From assembly GCA_018969485.1 (NCBI GenBank), contig JAGWYG010000005.1, positions 1 through 64,000 on the forward strand: 64,000 nt of DNA, read 5' to 3'. A program made the position numbers and the translations under genes. Position 1 is the stretch's first letter. Every line of letters starts with the position of its first letter. The stretch comes from Chloroflexota bacterium (GTDB taxonomy: Bacteria; Chloroflexota; Chloroflexia; Chloroflexales; Roseiflexaceae). Positions 60,555-64,000 of the stretch are shown here, piece by piece. Under the pieces are notes generated by a model. The model worked only from the letters and a program-made list of their open reading frames with translations, had not been told where the DNA came from and made no database searches.

Positions 60555-62408
60555 ATGAATCGTCGCGTCGCGCCACACGCAGTTCTGATCGCCGCCGTCG
60601 GGCTGGTGGCCCTCATCGCCGGGATTGTCGGCGTCTGGCGGCTGCGCGCCCCGCTGGGCGACGCCCCGCCGCCGACCGCACGCCCGGCGACGAGGGTGCC
60701 CGCTGTGCCGACGCCGCCCGTGGTGACGCCACGCCCGACGCCCATGGCGACGGCGCGACCGGTACCGACGGCGACAGTCCCGGCATCCGCGCGACGGTTC
60801 GACGACCAGCGACTGAATTACGCCCCGGGCGTCTCGCCCGGCGCGCTGCAGGCCTGGCTCGACCGCCAGCCGGGCACTCTCGGCCAACTGACGCTGTCGG
60901 TCGGCGGGCGGCGCCACACCTTTGCCGAGGTACTCATCGGGCAGACGTCGTACTACAGCGTCAACCCGCATCTGGTGCTGGCGCTGCTGGAGCTACAGGG
61001 CGCGTTGCTGAGCGATCCCGCCCCGACCGCCGACCAGTTCACCTGGGCGGCCGGCTATCGCGGCGAGGCGGGAAACCGCGCCGGCCTGCAGGCGCAGGTG
61101 CGCTGGGCCGTCCGGCAGATCCTGCATGCCCGCCGCGACTACCCGGCCTACGCGCCGCTCACGTACGCCGATGGCAGCGAGGCGCCGCCACCGGCCGGCC
61201 TGACGCTGGCAGAGTATGCACTCGCCCGCCTGCTCGCGCCGACCACCACGCCCGACGCCCTGGGTGGCCGCATGGCCCGGCTGGTCGACGTGTATGCGAG
61301 CTGGTTCGGCGATCCGCGAAGCGCGCCGGATGACTGGCCGGCGCCGGCGGCGCCATTCCTCGTGCGGCCGACGGATCGCGTGTATCCGGTGACGTCGTTT
61401 TTCGATCACAACGGGCCATTTCTGACCCGCAACCGCAGTGAAGGCATTCACACGTACTGGGGCCGCACCGAGACCAACATCGCGTTCGCCTATAACGGCC
61501 ACGACGGCTGGGATTATGCGGCCTCGCCACCGGCCCCGGCGCTCGCCGCAGCCGCGGGCGAGGTGTACTTCGCCGGCAATGCGGATGACGGATGTGCGAC
61601 CGGTGCCGTCATCGTCGATCACGAGAACGGCTACCGCACGCTGTACTGGCATCTCGAGCGCATCGACGTCGCCATCGGCGACCGGGTCGCCGCGGGTGAT
61701 CCGGTGGGGATCATCGGCAACACCGGGTGCTCGCTCGGGCCGCATCTGCATTTTGGCGTGCAGTACCTGGGGCGGAACGTCGATCCCTATGGCTGGTGCG
61801 GTGCTGATGCAGACCCGTGGGCCATGCATCCTGCCGGGGCGGCGAGCCGCTGGCTGTGGAGCGACCGGCCGTCGCCGTGTGATGCGCCGCCAGCCGATGC
61901 GCGCGTGCTCGATGAATCGCGGGGCGGCTTTCTCACCGATTCGACGTGGCGCGAGGCGCCGACCGGAGTCGGTGGCACCGCCCGATTTGCGGCCTCGCGG
62001 CGCTCCACCGCCCTCGATGCGCCATGGAAGCCGCGGCCGGCGACGCTGCCCGCCGCCGCGGCGTGGCGCCTCGCGATCGATGCCCCTGCGCGCTATCAGG
62101 TCAGCGTCTATATCCCCTATGCACTCAGCGATCTCGGCGACGCGCGGCAACTGCGATTCGTCGTGCACCACGCCGATGGCATCAGCGAGGTGCTGATCGA
62201 CGGCATGGTCTACGCGAATGAATGGGCGCCGCTCGGCAGCTATACCTTCGACGATGCTGTCCTGATCACCATCGCCGGCATCGCCGAGGCCGCCGACCTG
62301 ACCGTCTGGGCCGATGCGGTGATGCTGCGCCCCGCACCGGCCGGCGCGGCGCCCGGCAGCGCGGGGCCGGCCGGCCGGCCATTGCAGGCACAGGAGGCGA
62401 AGTCATGA
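60555..62408 (+). CDS. M23-family metallopeptidase (peptidoglycan hydrolase-like)
   Basis: 617 residues. N-terminal signal anchor (VAPHAVLIAAVGLVALIAGI), Pro/Thr linker, a helical module (about 85-265), then LytM/M23 with HDGWD (H316, D320), YWHLERIDVAIGD and HLHF (H397, H399), which are the zinc ligands and catalytic His; a C-terminal beta domain (about 490-590) follows. Cleaves peptidoglycan cross-links or peptide stems outside the membrane. The ATG at 60555 is taken because the -10 box abuts it. Its stop overlaps the kinase start as ATGA. Confidence 0.9.
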   Translation: MNRRVAPHAVLIAAVGLVALIAGIVGVWRLRAPLGDAPPPTARPATRVPAVPTPPVVTPRPTPMATARPVPTATVPASARRFDDQRLNYAPGVSPGALQAWLDRQPGTLGQLTLSVGGRRHTFAEVLIGQTSYYSVNPHLVLALLELQGALLSDPAPTADQFTWAAGYRGEAGNRAGLQAQVRWAVRQILHARRDYPAYAPLTYADGSEAPPPAGLTLAEYALARLLAPTTTPDALGGRMARLVDVYASWFGDPRSAPDDWPAPAAPFLVRPTDRVYPVTSFFDHNGPFLTRNRSEGIHTYWGRTETNIAFAYNGHDGWDYAASPPAPALAAAAGEVYFAGNADDGCATGAVIVDHENGYRTLYWHLERIDVAIGDRVAAGDPVGIIGNTGCSLGPHLHFGVQYLGRNVDPYGWCGADADPWAMHPAGAASRWLWSDRPSPCDAPPADARVLDESRGGFLTDSTWREAPTGVGGTARFAASRRSTALDAPWKPRPATLPAAAAWRLAIDAPARYQVSVYIPYALSDLGDARQLRFVVHHADGISEVLIDGMVYANEWAPLGSYTFDDAVLITIAGIAEAADLTVWADAVMLRPAPAGAAPGSAGPAGRPLQAQEAKS

Positions 62409-64000
62409 TGCGATCGGTGCGCACCGGCAGCGGCGCAGCACGCCAGTCGGCGCACCACGCGTCGGAGATCGACGCGCTGGCCGGGCAGCTGGCGCTGGCG
62501 ACGGTGATCGACGAGCAGCGCGAGGTCCTGCGCTCCATCGGCGCCGCATGGCATGGCGCCGGCGATGCGCCCGACGCCCTCGCGCACTTCGGCATCGCGC
62601 TCGCCGCGAGTCATCAGCTCGATGCCGGGCTGGTGCTCGCCGAGCTCATGCTGGCCTATGGCGCAGCCCGTGACGACCAGCACACGCGCGAATGGGAGAT
62701 TCACCTGGTGCGGCGCATGGCCGAGCTCAAGGGCCTGCACCGCATCATTTCGGCGGCGAATTCGACCCTCGATCTCGATACGTCGCTGCATCTCGTCGTC
62801 GCCACCGTGGCCGAAGTCATGGGCGTCGAGGCCTGTTCGGTCTATCTGTACGACAAAGACAGCGATGATCTCACGCTGCGTGCGACGCGCGGGCTTGATG
62901 CGGCAGCGATCGGCCAGGTCCGCGTCGCGATGAATGCGGGCGTCACCGGCGCGGCAGCCCACGAGGGACGCCCGGTGATGGTGCGCGATACCTGGCGCGA
63001 CGCCCGCGTTGCCGCCGAGCCGGCACTCGGCACCGAGCCGTTTCGCGCCATCCTCGCCGTGCCGATCGTGCTGTTCAGCGCCGAACGCGTGCACATCGGC
63101 GCCGCGAAGCTGCAGGGCGTCATCACCATCCAGACGACCGGCCCGCGGGAATTCACCGCCGATGAGATCAATTTCGTCGAGACGGTCGCGGGTGAGCTGG
63201 CATTCTTTGTGGTGAATGCCCAGCTGTATCAGCAGACTGACGACCAACTGCACCAGAAGGTCCGCGAGCTCACGACGCTGCAGCAGGTGTCGAAGGTGAT
63301 CGCCGAGCAGCTGAACCTCGAAGAAGTGCTGAAGCTGATCGTGGCAAAATCGGTCGAGTTGGCCCGCGCTGATCGTGCAGATATCTTCCGCACCGGTGAT
63401 GGCGGCGTGCTCGAGCTGGCGGCGACTCACGGCGGCAAGCGTCATGATGTGCCCGAGTTCATCGCGCAGGCGGTGCGGGATGCCCGGCCGCTCGCGGTCC
63501 TGAACGCATTCAGCGATACGCGGTATCCCGAACTCGCGCCATTTGCCGCCGAGGAGGGATTCTATTCGCTGTTCTGCATGCCGTTGCGCGTGCGCCAGGG
63601 GCGCACGATCGGCGCGATCTGCCTCTACACCCGCGACGCGCGTCACTTCGACTACGAGCAGGTGCGGCTGCTGTCGACCTTTGCCGACGAGGCGGCGATC
63701 GCCATCGAGAACGCCCGGCTCTATGAGGAGAGCCAGCGGGCGCTGGCGATCAAGTCGGCGATGCTGCAGGAGATGCATCACCGGGTGCGCAACAATCTTC
63801 AGACGATCTCGGCGCTGCTGGCGATGCAGCAGCGGCGGCTCGATGCCGGCAGCCGTGCCGCCGCCGTGCTGCGCGACAGCGTCTCGCGGATCGATGCGAT
63901 CGCCGGCGTACACAACCTGCTGTGCCGCGAAGACATCGGCGTGACGACGGTGGATGCGGTGGCCCGGCAGATCATCGCCAGCGCGCAGGTGACCTTCGAT
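62405..64000 (+). CDS. GAF-GAF-HisKA_2 sensor histidine kinase (3' end outside window)
   Basis: At least 532 codons open to the window edge. N-terminal helical region (1-110), GAF1 (about 120-280, with MGVEACSVYLYD), GAF2 (about 300-440, ARADRAD-IF and ICLYTRD), then a HisKA_2/HWE-type dimerisation box EMHHRVRNNLQTISALL with the predicted phospho-His about 459; the ATPase domain is truncated. No TM helix, so cytosolic. ATG at 62405 has AGGAGG 7 nt upstream and overlaps the M23 stop. Presumably senses an intracellular ligand and is co-expressed with the peptidase. Confidence 0.9.
   Translation, partial: MMRSVRTGSGAARQSAHHASEIDALAGQLALATVIDEQREVLRSIGAAWHGAGDAPDALAHFGIALAASHQLDAGLVLAELMLAYGAARDDQHTREWEIHLVRRMAELKGLHRIISAANSTLDLDTSLHLVVATVAEVMGVEACSVYLYDKDSDDLTLRATRGLDAAAIGQVRVAMNAGVTGAAAHEGRPVMVRDTWRDARVAAEPALGTEPFRAILAVPIVLFSAERVHIGAAKLQGVITIQTTGPREFTADEINFVETVAGELAFFVVNAQLYQQTDDQLHQKVRELTTLQQVSKVIAEQLNLEEVLKLIVAKSVELARADRADIFRTGDGGVLELAATHGGKRHDVPEFIAQAVRDARPLAVLNAFSDTRYPELAPFAAEEGFYSLFCMPLRVRQGRTIGAICLYTRDARHFDYEQVRLLSTFADEAAIAIENARLYEESQRALAIKSAMLQEMHHRVRNNLQTISALLAMQQRRLDAGSRAAAVLRDSVSRIDAIAGVHNLLCREDIGVTTVDAVARQIIASAQVTFD

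Noticed and set aside
60993-63913. Long minus-strand frames opposite the M23 and kinase genes
   Set aside because: Real genes with zinc, GAF and HisKA_2 motifs lie on the plus strand with coupled starts.

Overview
The window is high-GC bacterial DNA that looks like Chloroflexota (class Chloroflexia). This is inferred from membrane-anchored Thr/Pro linker proteins, a secreted protein with a Chloroflexota-like C-terminal tail, and general protein resemblance; no rRNA or other marker is present. About 51 protein genes are supported, plus two degraded insertion-sequence transposases, one SAM-I riboswitch, several promoters and hairpins, and a tandem repeat. No tRNA, rRNA or CRISPR array was seen.

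Region 1 (1-1462) is the 3' end of a surface protein. Region 2 (1583-25571, all minus strand) is a 24-kb catabolic block that reads almost like one long operon, with frequent start/stop overlaps and strong Shine-Dalgarno sites. It holds four Gfo/Idh/MocA oxidoreductases, two enolase-superfamily enzymes, two D-2-hydroxyacid dehydrogenases, an aldo/keto reductase, an SDR, a D-threonine-aldolase-like PLP enzyme, a DapA-family aldolase/lyase, a tandem amidohydrolase, three cytoplasmic beta-propeller glycosidase-like proteins, two Dpp/Opp-type permease pairs and one lipoprotein substrate-binding protein. No ABC ATPase and no regulator is encoded in it. A divergent class-III aminotransferase (25740-27086) is separated from it by a sigma70-like promoter and a 21-bp palindrome. 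The likely job is uptake and breakdown of an unidentified sugar acid, glycoside or amino sugar.

Region 3 (27328-30336, plus) is an operon of histidine kinase, metallophosphoesterase and ParB-like protein. Region 4 (30392-33070, minus) holds a 2OG-Fe(II) oxygenase and a SufS-like cysteine desulfurase downstream of a clear SAM-I (S-box) riboswitch. Region 5 (33259-38678) holds an FAD oxidoreductase, an AlaX-like editing protein, an amidase and an M61 peptidase.

Region 6 (38730-52859, minus) is a cell-surface polysaccharide locus. A GC-rich operon (family 2 glycosyltransferase, methyltransferase, asparagine synthase, NodB-like deacetylase, methyltransferase, heparinase-like protein, DegT aminotransferase, formyltransferase-like) is followed by two strikingly AT-rich membrane-protein genes (a Wzx-like flippase and an unknown polytopic protein) that flank wrecks of an IS66-type and an IS5-type transposase. 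This is a horizontally acquired, rearranged segment. A largely empty 1.4-kb gap follows.

Region 7 (54275-64000) holds two tandem TPR-TM-beta paralogues, a D-amino-acid-oxidase-like gene whose 3' end is tandemly duplicated downstream, a subtilisin-TM-FHA fusion coupled to a small membrane-anchored protein, and an M23 peptidase coupled to a GAF-GAF-HisKA_2 histidine kinase that runs off the window.
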